Shown: positions 28,930-37,523, numbered from the stretch's first letter. The stretch is 64,000 nt of DNA from Pedobacter sp. PF22-3 (GCF_026239555.1 NZ_JAPIVP010000021.1:36090-100089), one strand, 5' to 3'. A program made the numbers and translations. Notes: generated from the letters alone by a model not told the origin.

Positions 28930-29063
28930 ATCAAAAAAACAGTGGCACTTCGTTTTGTGTTCAATTTATATTAAATTTTGAATTCAATTGCTAATGAACA
29001 CAAAACCACTGCATTTCAGGTTTGGCAATGCTATTTGGGCATTGCCAAACCCGTTTTTTTGAT
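28930..29063. repeat. 134-bp element, three nested stems with T-run
   Basis: Outer arms ATCAAAAAAAC (28930-28940) and GTTTTTTTGAT (29053-29063) are perfect 11-base complements. Inside lie two hairpins: GTTTTGTGTTCA (28952-28963) with TGAACACAAAAC (28995-29006), 12 perfect bases, and GGTTTGGCAATGC (29019-29031) with GCATTGCCAAACC (29039-29051), 13 perfect bases. On the plus strand the last stem is followed by TTTTTTT, like an intrinsic terminator. It could be a MITE-like element or the end of a plus-strand non-coding RNA. Confidence 0.6.
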
Positions 29064-29301
29064 CCTCCCGCCACTTGGGATTGACAGCATCCTTCGGTAA
29101 AGACTATGGTTTATTAAAGTAAGCTAGCATGCTGCCCAAACCATTCTTAAAAAAGATGTGTCCACACGATAGGCGCAGGCGGGAACCATGCTTGCTCAGC
29201 GAAGCTAATCCTAAAGCGCTTGCATTAGCCAAAAAAATCTGTCTTTTATATTGATTTTTATGAAATAAATTATTTCTACCATTTACAGATTCCAAAAAAA
29301 A

Positions 29302-29405
29302 GGTCGTCATTGCGAGGAGGAACGACGAAGCAATCTATCATGCTAGTGATCCTTGCTATAAAGATTGCTTCGTCGGCTAAAAAAGCCTTCTCGCAATGAC
29401 GATCC
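29302..29405. repeat. Interspersed palindrome, GTCATTGCGAG family, long copy
   Basis: Outer arms GTCGTCATTGCGAG and CTCGCAATGACGA are near-perfect. Internal stems include GCAATC/GATTGC. The right half matches the shorter element at 6407-6454. No T-run follows. Confidence 0.8.
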
Positions 29406-29496
29406 CTCGGGGAGATTTATTTCCATTAAATCCTACTGTCTTTTATATTGATTTATAAAATAACTTATGCCTACCATTGACAGGACACCAATAGAA

Positions 29497-29586
29497 CGGT
29501 CGTCATCTCGACTGTAGCGCAGCGAAATGGAGAGATCTATTTAGTTAGATTTCTCGACTGCGTTGCACTCCGCTCGAAATGACGCT
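29497..29586. repeat. Interspersed palindrome, GTCATCTCGACTG family
   Basis: Framed by CGGTCGTCATCTCGACTG at the left and CGCTCGAAATGACG at the right, with two internal hairpins around GGAGAGATCTA and TTCTCGACTGCGTTGCACTCCG. It shares the GTCAT...ATGAC ends with the other families but not their interiors. Confidence 0.7.
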
Positions 29587-29709
29587 AACTTGAGGGATTT
29601 TTACGCGTAGATTAATACTGTCATTTATATTGATTTTTATGAAATAAATTATTCCTCAGGGTAACACCAAAAGGCCATTTAACATTTGTTGTAAAAATTT
29701 AACAGACTC

Positions 29710-30291
29710 TTATTTTGACAGCAGATACAAAATTAATGGCAATCCCGCGCCTAATTTATCCTTCAAAATTTTAAGCGCCCTGGTGATGTGGGCTTCAACT
29801 GTTTTTTCCGATACATTTAACTCTTCAGCTATTGCTGAATTTGATTTATAGTCTTCCCTGCTCATTTTAAAAATTAAACGGCATTTAAGCGGGAGCTCAT
29901 TGATATGTTTATCTAATTCCTGCCTCAATTCACGTTCTGAAAACCATAACTCGGTACTGTCTATACCCAGTTCTGCAATGTCCTCCAGCGAATTTCCTAT
30001 CTCTGCATAAAAATATCCCCTGCTTTGCTTATTAATTACCTGGTATTTGGTTGCTGCACTTAAATAAGTACGCAGGCTATACCTGATCTGCAGATTGGAA
30101 CGCCGTTTCCAAAGACTTAAAAATACTTCCTGTACAACTTCTTCGGCCTCTGCCTGGTTAGCCAGACGATGGTAGGCTACAGCAAATACTTTATCCCAAA
30201 ACCTACGGTATATCTCTGTAAAAGCCCCTTGATCGCCATGTTGTATATGGGAAATTAGCTGGGCATCCGAAAAAGATTCATAGCTATTCAT
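29710..30291 (-). CDS. ECF RNA polymerase sigma factor of the FecR/SusCD system
   Basis: A 193-residue sigma-70 factor of the extracytoplasmic group expanded in Bacteroidota. Region 2 is at about 12-80 (FTEIYRRFWDKVFAVAYHRL, then AEEVVQEVFLSLWKRR) and region 4 at about 130-180 with the helix-turn-helix SNSAIAEELNVSEKTVEAHITRALKILKD. Region 3 is absent as expected. It would drive susC and the genes behind it once FecR releases it. The ATG at 30291 is the first good start. The gene is separated from fecR by 1.2 kb of repeats. Confidence 0.93.
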   Translation of the reverse strand: MNSYESFSDAQLISHIQHGDQGAFTEIYRRFWDKVFAVAYHRLANQAEAEEVVQEVFLSLWKRRSNLQIRYSLRTYLSAATKYQVINKQSRGYFYAEIGNSLEDIAELGIDSTELWFSERELRQELDKHINELPLKCRLIFKMSREDYKSNSAIAEELNVSEKTVEAHITRALKILKDKLGAGLPLILYLLSK

Positions 30292-30416
30292 GGCCTTTGG
30301 GAAAGTTTAAGCAAATTAACTTATAAAACACCAAAAACCAGCATATGCAGGTATTATTTCGGTAAAAGTATATTTATTAGCAACAGCGGACCGTGTTTAC
30401 AGTAAAAATGTAATGT

Positions 30417-30527
30417 TTACAAGTACGAAATAGAACTCATTTGTACTTTCTCCGGAACTGGCGACTTGAAAAGCGGATGAATAAACAGCAGTACCAGTAA
30501 AAAGTGTACTGCCAATATTCTAGTCAT
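30417..30527 (-). CDS. Candidate small hydrophobic peptide, 36 residues
   Basis: An ATG-started minus-strand frame. The product starts MTRILAVHFLLVLLFIHPLF, a hydrophobic stretch long enough to span a membrane, then a polar tail ending MSSISYL. It lies between the sigma factor and the fucosidase gene, on the same strand, upstream of the sigma gene by 125 bases. Size and AT content make a chance frame possible, so this is weak. Confidence 0.25.
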   Translation of the reverse strand: MTRILAVHFLLVLLFIHPLFKSPVPEKVQMSSISYL

Positions 30528-30560
30528 ATTTTTTCATTGATTTCTTTAAAATGTATGTTA

Positions 30561-30589
30561 AAAACATGCGCCGATTAGCGCATGCTTTT
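30561..30589. terminator. Terminator-like hairpin downstream of the fucosidase gene
   Basis: CATGCGC (30565-30571) pairs with GCGCATG (30578-30584), a 6-base loop between, flanked by AAAA on the left and cTTTT on the right, so it may act in either direction. It lies about 100 bases past the stop of the minus-strand fucosidase gene. Confidence 0.55.
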
Positions 30590-30621
30590 ACTGGATTTAA
30601 CGTTAATGTTAATAATATCTC

Positions 30622-30669
30622 GTTCATGCCCAGAAGCTGACAGAGCATTTGCACTACCAGGGCATGAAC
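30622..30669. other. 10-base inverted repeat, 28-base spacer
   Basis: GTTCATGCCC (30622-30631) and GGGCATGAAC (30660-30669) are perfect complements. It lies directly past the fucosidase stop codon. The long spacer fits a stem-loop in the mRNA tail better than a simple dyad operator. Confidence 0.4.
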
Positions 30670-30688
30670 AATTATGGATCAAATTATA

Positions 30689-32323
30689 TTAAAAAATAGC
30701 CCCATTTATTTTAAACACATAGGCAAGGGAGCCAGGTGCTTGTTCAGGAAGCTTAATTTTTAAGCCCGCTCCTGTCTGTTCAAATTCAATTGACCCGGGA
30801 TAACCTAGTAAACTTACCTTCTGTATTTTATTGGCTTTGTTTGATGCCAGACTTTCAATAAGAGCTGTTCTATCTGAAGGCCAGCCCAACATCGCGGCAA
30901 ATAAATCTTTGCCTTTAGTGGTAAAGCGGAAATCTTTGTGCCCAAACGTTACGCCACCTTCATTAAATCCTTGTGCACTAATCGGTTTAGCTGATGCAAT
31001 GGCCGGACCTTCACCAAACGAAGTCCAAGGGCGGGTACTGTAAATGCATTCACTATTTTGCTGCATCCAATCGGTTATGCCTTCCACTACTGCCCGTTCT
31101 TTTTCATCTATGGTACCATTGCCCCTTACCGGGATATTCAACATCAGGTTACCATTTTTGCTCACCACATCCAGTAGCATATGAATAACCGTTTTGGCAT
31201 CTTTGTAACGGTTTTGGTCATAAATGGAGCGGTCATAATGCCAGGCACCAATACAGGTATCGGTTTGGAAAGGTTCTGCAGAAATACCATTGGTTTGTCC
31301 GCGCTCAATGTCCCACACCATACATTTACGCTGCTGCTCGTTTAATACCTTACCGAACAACACGGCTTCCAGTTTGCCATATTTCTTGATACTTTGATTG
31401 TACATGTGCGCAGCAATCCGTAACCCAGCATCGCTAATCGGATATAATGGTAATACTGTATCATCAAAATAAACCACATCCGCTTCATATTTATCTAACA
31501 GCTCAATGGTACGTTTATAAAATTTTTCGCAATAAGCTTTGGAAGGTACCGAAGCGCAATTTCCCCAGGCCCATTGACTATGAATCATCCCATTATCTTC
31601 ACTGTTTTTACTAAGCGCGTGATTTTGATCATAAAGTTCCTGCGGGTCGAATCCTCCCCACCACTTTCCTTTGCCGTCTGCCTTGGTCACTTTTCCATCA
31701 TAAGGAATGCCCGCCATTGGCCCATGTTTATCCGCACGTTGTGCGGTTTCCATCCAGCTCCAGGCATGCGCTGCGTGCACACTTACACCAAAACGGAGAT
31801 CATTATTTTTAGCTGCCTTTGCCCAACCTGCAATGATATCCTTCTTAGGACCGATCTTTGTTGAATTCCATTTTTGATGCGTGCTGTTAAACATATCAAA
31901 ATTGTCGTGGTGGTTGGCCATAGCCATAAAATATTTGGCACCTGCTTTTTTATACAAACCAACCAGTTCTTCTGGATCCCATTGATCTGCTTTCCAATCA
32001 TTAATCACATCTTTAAAGCCAAATTTAGAGGGGTGACCGTATTTTTTTACATGATAATTGTATTTGGCGCTCCCTTCCATGTACATTTCGCGGGCATACC
32101 AATCGCCAAATTCTGGCTGACACTGCGGACCCCAATGCGCCCACATACCAAATTTGGCATCGCGAAACCATTCAGGTGTTTTATATTGAGATAGAGAATC
32201 CCAGGTAGGCTTAAACAGACCGGCTGCATAAGGTGCATTAAGGAGTTGACCAGCATAACTTTTAGATAGGTATAGCGATGATAAACTCAAAGCTATGCCT
32301 TTAATTAAGGTTCTTCTTTTCAT
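30689..32323 (-). CDS. GH29-like alpha-L-fucosidase with Tat signal
   Basis: A 544-residue exported glycoside hydrolase. The N-terminus KRRTLIKGIALSL is a twin-arginine (Tat) signal. The GH29 fold is shown by FRDAKFGMWAHWGP (54-66), YFMAMANHHDNFDMF (131-145), RFGVSVHAAHAWSW (177-190) and YFDDT (285-289), where Asp287 or Asp288 is the likely nucleophile. The general acid/base cannot be placed by eye. Substrate may be a fucosylated glycan or another sugar in this family. It is next to the ECF sigma gene but not clearly part of its regulon. The Tat route and the GH29 fold are clear; the exact specificity is not. Confidence 0.85.
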   Translation of the reverse strand: MKRRTLIKGIALSLSSLYLSKSYAGQLLNAPYAAGLFKPTWDSLSQYKTPEWFRDAKFGMWAHWGPQCQPEFGDWYAREMYMEGSAKYNYHVKKYGHPSKFGFKDVINDWKADQWDPEELVGLYKKAGAKYFMAMANHHDNFDMFNSTHQKWNSTKIGPKKDIIAGWAKAAKNNDLRFGVSVHAAHAWSWMETAQRADKHGPMAGIPYDGKVTKADGKGKWWGGFDPQELYDQNHALSKNSEDNGMIHSQWAWGNCASVPSKAYCEKFYKRTIELLDKYEADVVYFDDTVLPLYPISDAGLRIAAHMYNQSIKKYGKLEAVLFGKVLNEQQRKCMVWDIERGQTNGISAEPFQTDTCIGAWHYDRSIYDQNRYKDAKTVIHMLLDVVSKNGNLMLNIPVRGNGTIDEKERAVVEGITDWMQQNSECIYSTRPWTSFGEGPAIASAKPISAQGFNEGGVTFGHKDFRFTTKGKDLFAAMLGWPSDRTALIESLASNKANKIQKVSLLGYPGSIEFEQTGAGLKIKLPEQAPGSLAYVFKINGAIF

Positions 32324-32916
32324 GTTGTGTTGATTTTTTGCATAACCTTATTCAGCAAGAATAAGATTCTGCTAATCGGCTTGATCTATTTGGTTAAAAC
32401 TAAGGCATCGTCAGATACCTACATATCAACCAAAATTAATTGACTTTCTATTAAAAAAATTAAATAAATAAGACTTTTTTTTGTACAAATCCGACATTTT
32501 CATTTTTTAAATATCATTTCAAACACAAGATGATTTCAAAAATCCTTGCAAATTTCACCAAGCAAACCCTTTAAAATACAGCTTCATCTTTTACAGTTTA
32601 CGAGCAAGTTCTGATCCTATAAATTTGATAATCTTAAACTTGCGACTAAACACACCTAACAGACGCAAAGGTATATGATAAATATATCCTGCTTTTATAA
32701 AGCTTTAAACTATAAATTATACCTTAGAGCCAAATCCGTAAAAGTGAAGTATATTTTTACAGTATAAATCTGTATAGTTGTTCGATGAATTTAAAGCTAT
32801 AACCTAATCGGAAAAATTTAAAAAAATACACTTATAAAAGCGCTTTAGGCTTGCCCTGCATAATACTTTAATGTTATAGTCAAACATTTTTGGAATAAAC
32901 AAGGTTAGTTTGATAG
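32324..32916. other. 593-bp AT-rich gap between divergent genes
   Basis: The minus-strand fucosidase and the plus-strand AI-2E exporter diverge from here. One TAnnTTTG box on the minus strand is noted at 32431-32438. No reading frame, strong hairpin or repeat was seen in the rest. Confidence 0.5.
32431..32438 (-). promoter_or_regulatory. Possible -7 box (TAATTTTG) for the fucosidase gene
   Basis: Minus-strand TAATTTTG fits TAnnTTTG and lies 108 bases before the ATG at 32323. No TTTG at the -33 distance is seen, so it could be chance in AT-rich DNA. Confidence 0.25.
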
Positions 32917-33996
32917 ATGAATATTAAATCAAATAACGGGATATTTAGAACGGTTACCTCAATTATCCTTTATACAGCCGGACTTATTATTTTACTCTGG
33001 TTTCTGCTAAAAATCTTAAGCATAGTGCTCCTGGGTATTTTTGCTATCGTTTTAGGACTAATCATCAATGCTCCGGTAAGTCGCCTTGAGAAAAAAGGAA
33101 TGAAGCGCTGGCTGGCCTGCCTGATTGTATTTTTTATCATTTTTGGAATTACGGCGCTCCTTATCTGGATGGTGGTTCCACATATGAGTAACCAGCTGGA
33201 TGTGCTCATTGGTAACCTGCCTAAGTATTATGCCAGCATATCGGGCTATCTTGATTCGTTGTTGCGAAAATTTCCTGAATTGAGGAAGGAAATGAGTGAG
33301 GGAGGTTCGTCGATTTCGTCTGCAATTCCTTCCATAGGCAATACAGTTATGGGGATTGGAAACTTTTCATTTTCAATCCTGGGCGGCATTTTCGTATTCA
33401 TCGTATTTATTTGTATGGTCGTATTTTTCGTAGGAAACCCAAAACCCATTATCGAGCTTTACCTCACCGTATTTCCCGTAAAACAAAGGGGAAAAGCAGA
33501 AAATGCAATGAAACATACTTCGGTTATGCTCGTAGGCTGGATGAAATCCAATCTCATTGGTGGCGCTATAGAGGCGGTACTTGTATATGGTTTTCTTACC
33601 CTGATGAATGTTCCGGGTGCATTGGTATGGGCAGCATTAGCCTTCTTTTCAGAACTTATCCCAAAAATAGGATTCTACATTATGGCCATCCCCCCAACTT
33701 TAGTTGCACTCTCTGTTAGCCCTGCAACTGCGCTTTGGTGCCTCGTATTCTTTTTGTTGCTGAACGAGCTGATTTCTGATTTTTTAATGCCAAAACTTCG
33801 TTCCTCGACGATGAATATCCACCCCATGTCGTCACTGTTTCTTTTGTTGGCCATGGGAACGGCATTTGGATTGACCGGAGCGCTACTTTCAACACCGCTT
33901 GCGGCAATTATTAAAGCCTATTACGAAGAATTTTATTTGCGCCAGTTTCCTGAAGATCCACAATTGGAACAACGGACGAACGAAATTATTTATTGA
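32917..33996 (+). CDS. AI-2E family transporter (PerM/TqsA-like)
   Basis: A 359-residue inner-membrane protein of the AI-2E exporter family, with about eight helices: pairs at 12-55, one at 60-85, then 150-175 and four more from 205 to 335. Family stretches are visible: KKGMKRWLACLIVFF and the later ALVWAALAFFSELIPKIGFYI and GPAGALLSTPLAAIIKAYYEEF (in this copy FGLTGALLSTPLAAI). Members export quorum signals, drive Na+/Li+ antiport or are uncharacterised, so the substrate here is open. Single gene, opposite strand to its neighbours, converging on the second S9 gene with a 41-base gap. Confidence 0.85.
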   Translation: MNIKSNNGIFRTVTSIILYTAGLIILLWFLLKILSIVLLGIFAIVLGLIINAPVSRLEKKGMKRWLACLIVFFIIFGITALLIWMVVPHMSNQLDVLIGNLPKYYASISGYLDSLLRKFPELRKEMSEGGSSISSAIPSIGNTVMGIGNFSFSILGGIFVFIVFICMVVFFVGNPKPIIELYLTVFPVKQRGKAENAMKHTSVMLVGWMKSNLIGGAIEAVLVYGFLTLMNVPGALVWAALAFFSELIPKIGFYIMAIPPTLVALSVSPATALWCLVFFLLLNELISDFLMPKLRSSTMNIHPMSSLFLLLAMGTAFGLTGALLSTPLAAIIKAYYEEFYLRQFPEDPQLEQRTNEIIY

Positions 33997-34037
33997 TTTT
34001 CTATGAAGTCATGTATAATTAATATTTAACCAAAAAA

Positions 34038-36386
34038 TTATTTGATCATATCAGCATCAAAGCCCTTCCATGATTTTAAATAATCTGTAAAGTAATTGCT
34101 GATCAGGCCACTATAGTAATCGCCGCTTACTTCATGAGCGATACCTGGCAGAATCATTAAGTCAAATCTTTTATTGTTTTTAATCAGGGCATTGGCTAAG
34201 CGTATGGTATTTGCAGGATGTACATTGTTGTCCATGTCGCCAGTTACCAATAAAAGTCGCCCTTTTAAATTTTTAGCCAATTCTATGTTTGTTGGTGCAC
34301 TGCTACTAAATGAAGCATGCAATTTGCCCAGTGAATCTACAGTAGTGGGTTTAGTTTGCTCAACACCCTGGTACGTTTCTGTCCAGAATTTCCCGTAAAT
34401 GTTATTATCGTGGTTACCAGATGACGACACCCCGACTTTGAAAAAATCCGGATAGGTCATCATTGCCGCGGCGGTCATAAAACCTCCGCCGGAATGCCCA
34501 TAAATACCCACCCGGTCTAAGTCCATATAAGTGTAAATTTCAGCCAGTTGTTCTACTACATACTTACAATCCGCTAGTGCATAGTCACGTAAATTGCCGT
34601 GTCCAAACGTATAGAAATCCCGGCCGCGAAGCGGCGATGATCCCCTATAACCAAATTGCAGTACAATAAAACCCAGATCGGCAAGTTTCGCATTGTTGCT
34701 CGGCGTAATATCAAAGCCTTGTGGTATACCATCAACCTGAGGTCCCGGATACACATTACAAATTACCGGATATTTCTGATGAGGATCAAAATCAGCCGGT
34801 GTATAGATGATTCCATATAAATCTGTGATATGATCAGCCGCCTTAACTTTTTGGAGTATAGGTGCGTTTAAACCATAGTCTTTTAAAGTACGATGATCCA
34901 ACATCGGAATGAATGCCCGCGCTTTCCCATTCATATCTTTTATTTCACATTTGGGTAAAAGATCGACAGCCGAATATTGGTCAATGATAAATTTTTTGTC
35001 CAGGGACAACGTAATGGAATGATCCCCCTGACCTGGCGTTAATTCAACAAACCCAGAGCCGTCCAGGTTAACTTTATAAAATTTTTTATGATACGGGTTA
35101 CTGGCCGATTTGTAGCCAAAGCCTTCGAGAATGAGGTAACGCGCCCTGGCATCTAGATGAACAATATTGCCAGCAACGAAATCACCTTTGGTAATGGCGT
35201 TCTTCAACTTACCTGTATGGTCATACAAATAGTAAGCTCCTTTACCTGTGCGTTCAGACCACCATATAACCTCCTTACCTTCGTTAATCACCGTGTAGGT
35301 CTGCAATTGGTCGTTTAGAATCGGTTTTCCAACTTCAGTAATCAATACGGTAGTCTTGAAGGTATAAGGATCTACCCGACATAGTTGGATCGTATCTACC
35401 GTGCGGCTCTCTCTTGTGAAATAGATTCCCCCTGATTGTTGGTTTTGATTCATTTTTACTTCCTGGTCCGGAAAACGATCAATATTTATTTGTCGCATTT
35501 TCGCACTGTCTGCGTTTAATAGCCACAACTCATATTGGGTAACATTTTCGTCACCAGGCAATTCGTATTTATAATCTACACGAAGGGGGGCATACAGTGC
35601 CAGGCTATTGATCAAGCTCAGGTCTCTCACTTTACGTTGATCCGAACGTAGCGCAAAGCCAATATGCGTATCGCCTAACCATTCGCCCAGCCATGCGCCG
35701 TGCTGCCCTCTCATTTGATTAGAGACGGTTTTCCGTGCGAATGAATAATTGGGATTTCCGTCGCGAGTCAATTGAACCACGGAATCCTTTCCCAAGGCCC
35801 CTGATTTTTTTAAGAAAAGATTATGGTTGTCTGCATAAATACCATATGTGCGATCCTTTGTATATAATGTCCAGATATCGTTACGGGCTACTCGACTGAT
35901 AGATTGAGGGGTACTGGCAGGGTGACTTGCAATAGGTTCGGTGAAAATTCCTTTCTTCAAATCGTACTGCAATGTTGTTCCCTGTACACTGCATAATAAG
36001 ATGTAAGGGTTCGTTTTCGAAACACCTTGAATACTGAAATCTACTTTCATGGGGTGCACTGACTGTGAAAGGTAGGCAGCGCTAAGTTCCACCAATTCGT
36101 TTCCATCAAACAACCGGATATTTTTGCTATGATCAGGATCGGCTAAATAAAATGTTTTTAATCCAGAGGAAGCGGTAGTTTGATAAAGTACAAAGTTGCT
36201 GTTAAAGATCCATGAAGGATAAATGAGTGCGGTAGCAATTACCTTACGTACTGAGTCTCTTTGTAAGTTGGTCCAAACCTTTTTATCTTTGGTAAATGAG
36301 GTGGGTTGTTGTTGAGCTTGCGTAATAGAACAAACCACAGCTAAAATTGACGCCAGACCGATTCTGCTGGCGGATAATGATATCAT
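34038..36386 (-). CDS. S9 family peptidase, DPP IV-like, second copy
   Basis: A 782-residue exported serine peptidase, paralogous to the one at 12961-15243. Signal peptide 1-23 (ending ITQAQ), propeller about 50-540, hydrolase domain at the end. Nucleophile elbow GIYGHSGGGFM with Ser632, acid Asp719 in TGDMDNNVHP, base His751 in PGIAHEVSG. Shared landmarks with the paralogue include YELPGDENVTQYELW and VIWWSERTGKGAYYLYD. A 20-residue insertion (KPTTVDSLGKLHASFSSSAP) follows YQGVEQT. It is not in an operon with the SusCD locus, so it is a stand-alone copy, perhaps with different timing. Confidence 0.88.
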   Translation of the reverse strand: MISLSASRIGLASILAVVCSITQAQQQPTSFTKDKKVWTNLQRDSVRKVIATALIYPSWIFNSNFVLYQTTASSGLKTFYLADPDHSKNIRLFDGNELVELSAAYLSQSVHPMKVDFSIQGVSKTNPYILLCSVQGTTLQYDLKKGIFTEPIASHPASTPQSISRVARNDIWTLYTKDRTYGIYADNHNLFLKKSGALGKDSVVQLTRDGNPNYSFARKTVSNQMRGQHGAWLGEWLGDTHIGFALRSDQRKVRDLSLINSLALYAPLRVDYKYELPGDENVTQYELWLLNADSAKMRQINIDRFPDQEVKMNQNQQSGGIYFTRESRTVDTIQLCRVDPYTFKTTVLITEVGKPILNDQLQTYTVINEGKEVIWWSERTGKGAYYLYDHTGKLKNAITKGDFVAGNIVHLDARARYLILEGFGYKSASNPYHKKFYKVNLDGSGFVELTPGQGDHSITLSLDKKFIIDQYSAVDLLPKCEIKDMNGKARAFIPMLDHRTLKDYGLNAPILQKVKAADHITDLYGIIYTPADFDPHQKYPVICNVYPGPQVDGIPQGFDITPSNNAKLADLGFIVLQFGYRGSSPLRGRDFYTFGHGNLRDYALADCKYVVEQLAEIYTYMDLDRVGIYGHSGGGFMTAAAMMTYPDFFKVGVSSSGNHDNNIYGKFWTETYQGVEQTKPTTVDSLGKLHASFSSSAPTNIELAKNLKGRLLLVTGDMDNNVHPANTIRLANALIKNNKRFDLMILPGIAHEVSGDYYSGLISNYFTDYLKSWKGFDADMIK

Positions 36387-36750
36387 ATGTATAAGATTTT
36401 TTAGCTACTAAAATTCACGTATTCTCATAGCTACCGATTAAAGTGCAAGTATAAGAAAATAGTGATGCATTCTTACAGTCAGCTATGCTTTCCAAAGTGT
36501 CCAAAATTCCTAAAAAATTTGCGCGAAGCCTTACAAATTTCCGAATGGATACATCATCCATGATAATTACCTGGAGGGCAGGCAGGTATTGGCAACAAAG
36601 CTGTTAACCGATCTCAAATCAATCTGTTTTTTCTAATACAGCGCAAAATACTTAGCAGCTGAACATGTATTCAGGATAAAAGATGTAGACTATTACATCA
36701 TAAAAAATATTCAACAGTTTGAAAGAAAAAACATCTCAGTGCTGTAAGTT
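36387..36750. other. 364-bp gap with decayed plus-strand coding remnant
   Basis: Upstream region of the second S9 gene (minus strand), then a stretch that reads as coding on the plus strand with an internal stop (36514-36747). No promoter box or hairpin was seen. Confidence 0.4.
36514..36747 (+). pseudogene. Possible gene remnant with one internal stop
   Basis: From 36514 one plus-strand frame runs 77 codons with a single in-frame TAA at 36634-36636 and ends in TAA at 36745-36747. Before the stop it reads PYKFPNGYIIHDNYLEGRQV and after it YSAKYLAAEHVFRIKDVDYY, then KNISVL. The amino-acid mix is that of a soluble protein rather than random AT-rich translation. There is no start codon and no recognisable family. 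It may be the 3' end of a decayed gene. Confidence 0.35.
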
Positions 36751-37521
36751 TTAGTTAACCCTTTTTAAATGGATATACTTCAAATCACATTCAGCAATCT
36801 TCACATACCGGTTCATTGCATTCCCTGTGTTTTGAATAACAACTTCACCATCACTTAACAAACCCTGAACAACGGTCGGCAGGTTATCATTTCCAGAAAA
36901 ACTTTCTCCATCTTCATCCTTTGTCACATCGCCGCTGTCTTCATCCCATTCAATGCCATGGAAATTGATATAAACTAATTTTTCATCTAAGCTTCTACCG
37001 AAGGTTACTTTGCCATTTAGATTTCTTGCAGCACTTTTAAAATGGTAGTGATACTCGCCCCTGCTTTTGGAGATGGTGATGCTCAAAGCGCATTTGTCCT
37101 CTTCATCTACCCGATAATTGCCGATAAGCTTACTGGGCAACGGTGGGATAGTTCTATTTGTTGGTATTAATTGTATGGAATATACTTTTTTTGAGGATAA
37201 ACTTTCCCATTTACCATTGAAACTGCCTTGATTGAACTTACCAGTAATTTTTGCTTTTTTTACATTCTGGTAATCCAGCTCATAAATAGTAGCGTTACCA
37301 TTAATTACGTTTCCTGCAAGCTTAATTTCTATACCTACGTTTTCATAGTAGTAAAAACCACTAAGCTTCCCATTGTTATTTTTTAAGCTAAATACAACCC
37401 CGGTTTTACTTCCTAATTTCCCTGTAAAGTTGCTGTTAAAATTTTGTAGAATAGTTGCTGATACGCTATTTGCAAAAAGAAGAAAACCTAAAAACAGGAT
37501 AACAGAGAAATGATTTTTCAT
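36751..37521 (-). CDS. Exported protein with a beta domain shared with the third gene of the cluster
   Basis: A 256-residue secreted protein: signal peptide 1-22 (ending SVSAT). Residues 25-115 look like a small beta domain with FTGKLG, GFYYYENVG and GKFNQGSFNGKWES, echoed in the 38129-39073 protein as FTGNIG, GEYYYIKSG and the final SGSWGK. The second half (LSITISKSRGEYHYHFKSA, then an acidic loop EDSGDVTKDEDGES) is not recognised. Its ATG is 2 bases from the stop of the preceding lipoprotein gene, so they are cotranscribed. Function unknown. Confidence 0.7.
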   Translation of the reverse strand: MKNHFSVILFLGFLLFANSVSATILQNFNSNFTGKLGSKTGVVFSLKNNNGKLSGFYYYENVGIEIKLAGNVINGNATIYELDYQNVKKAKITGKFNQGSFNGKWESLSSKKVYSIQLIPTNRTIPPLPSKLIGNYRVDEEDKCALSITISKSRGEYHYHFKSAARNLNGKVTFGRSLDEKLVYINFHGIEWDEDSGDVTKDEDGESFSGNDNLPTVVQGLLSDGEVVIQNTGNAMNRYVKIAECDLKYIHLKRVN

Positions 37522-37523
37522 AT

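Larger units (their letters stand above)
29241..29655. repeat. Iterated AT-rich linker, three copies between palindromes
   Basis: The segment CTTTTATATTGATTTTTATGAAATAAATTATT appears around 29243, in shortened form around 29440, and again around 29622, each flanking one of the palindromes. A related copy follows the palindrome at 6407-6454 (6491-6520). The three are spaced roughly 180-200 bases, so palindrome plus linker seems to have been duplicated as a unit. Confidence 0.5.
28546..29709. other. 1.2-kb non-coding gap between fecR and sigma, full of palindromes
   Basis: No credible gene. Open frames here (28764-28994, 29104-29310) run through repeat DNA and have no start context. The gap holds a half-repeat near 28640-28665, a 134-bp element with three stems (28930-29063), two dispersed palindromes (29302-29405, 29497-29586) and three copies of a linker ending TGATTT(TT)AT..AAATTATT (29241-29655). 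On the minus strand no promoter box was seen for fecR. Confidence 0.75.
30292..30688. other. 397-bp gap with hairpin and inverted repeat
   Basis: Holds the sigma factor's upstream region, a possible 36-residue frame (30417-30527), a terminator-like hairpin (30561-30589) and a 10-base inverted repeat (30622-30669). No exact TAnnTTTG box was seen. Confidence 0.5.

Noticed and set aside
28764..28994. Plus-strand frames of 60-76 codons before the 134-bp element
   Set aside because: No start context, Cys- and His-rich chance composition, and they run into the palindromic element.
29104..29310. 68-codon minus-strand frame between palindromes
   Set aside because: Its start lies in one dispersed palindrome and its middle in the AT linker that is repeated elsewhere without a frame.
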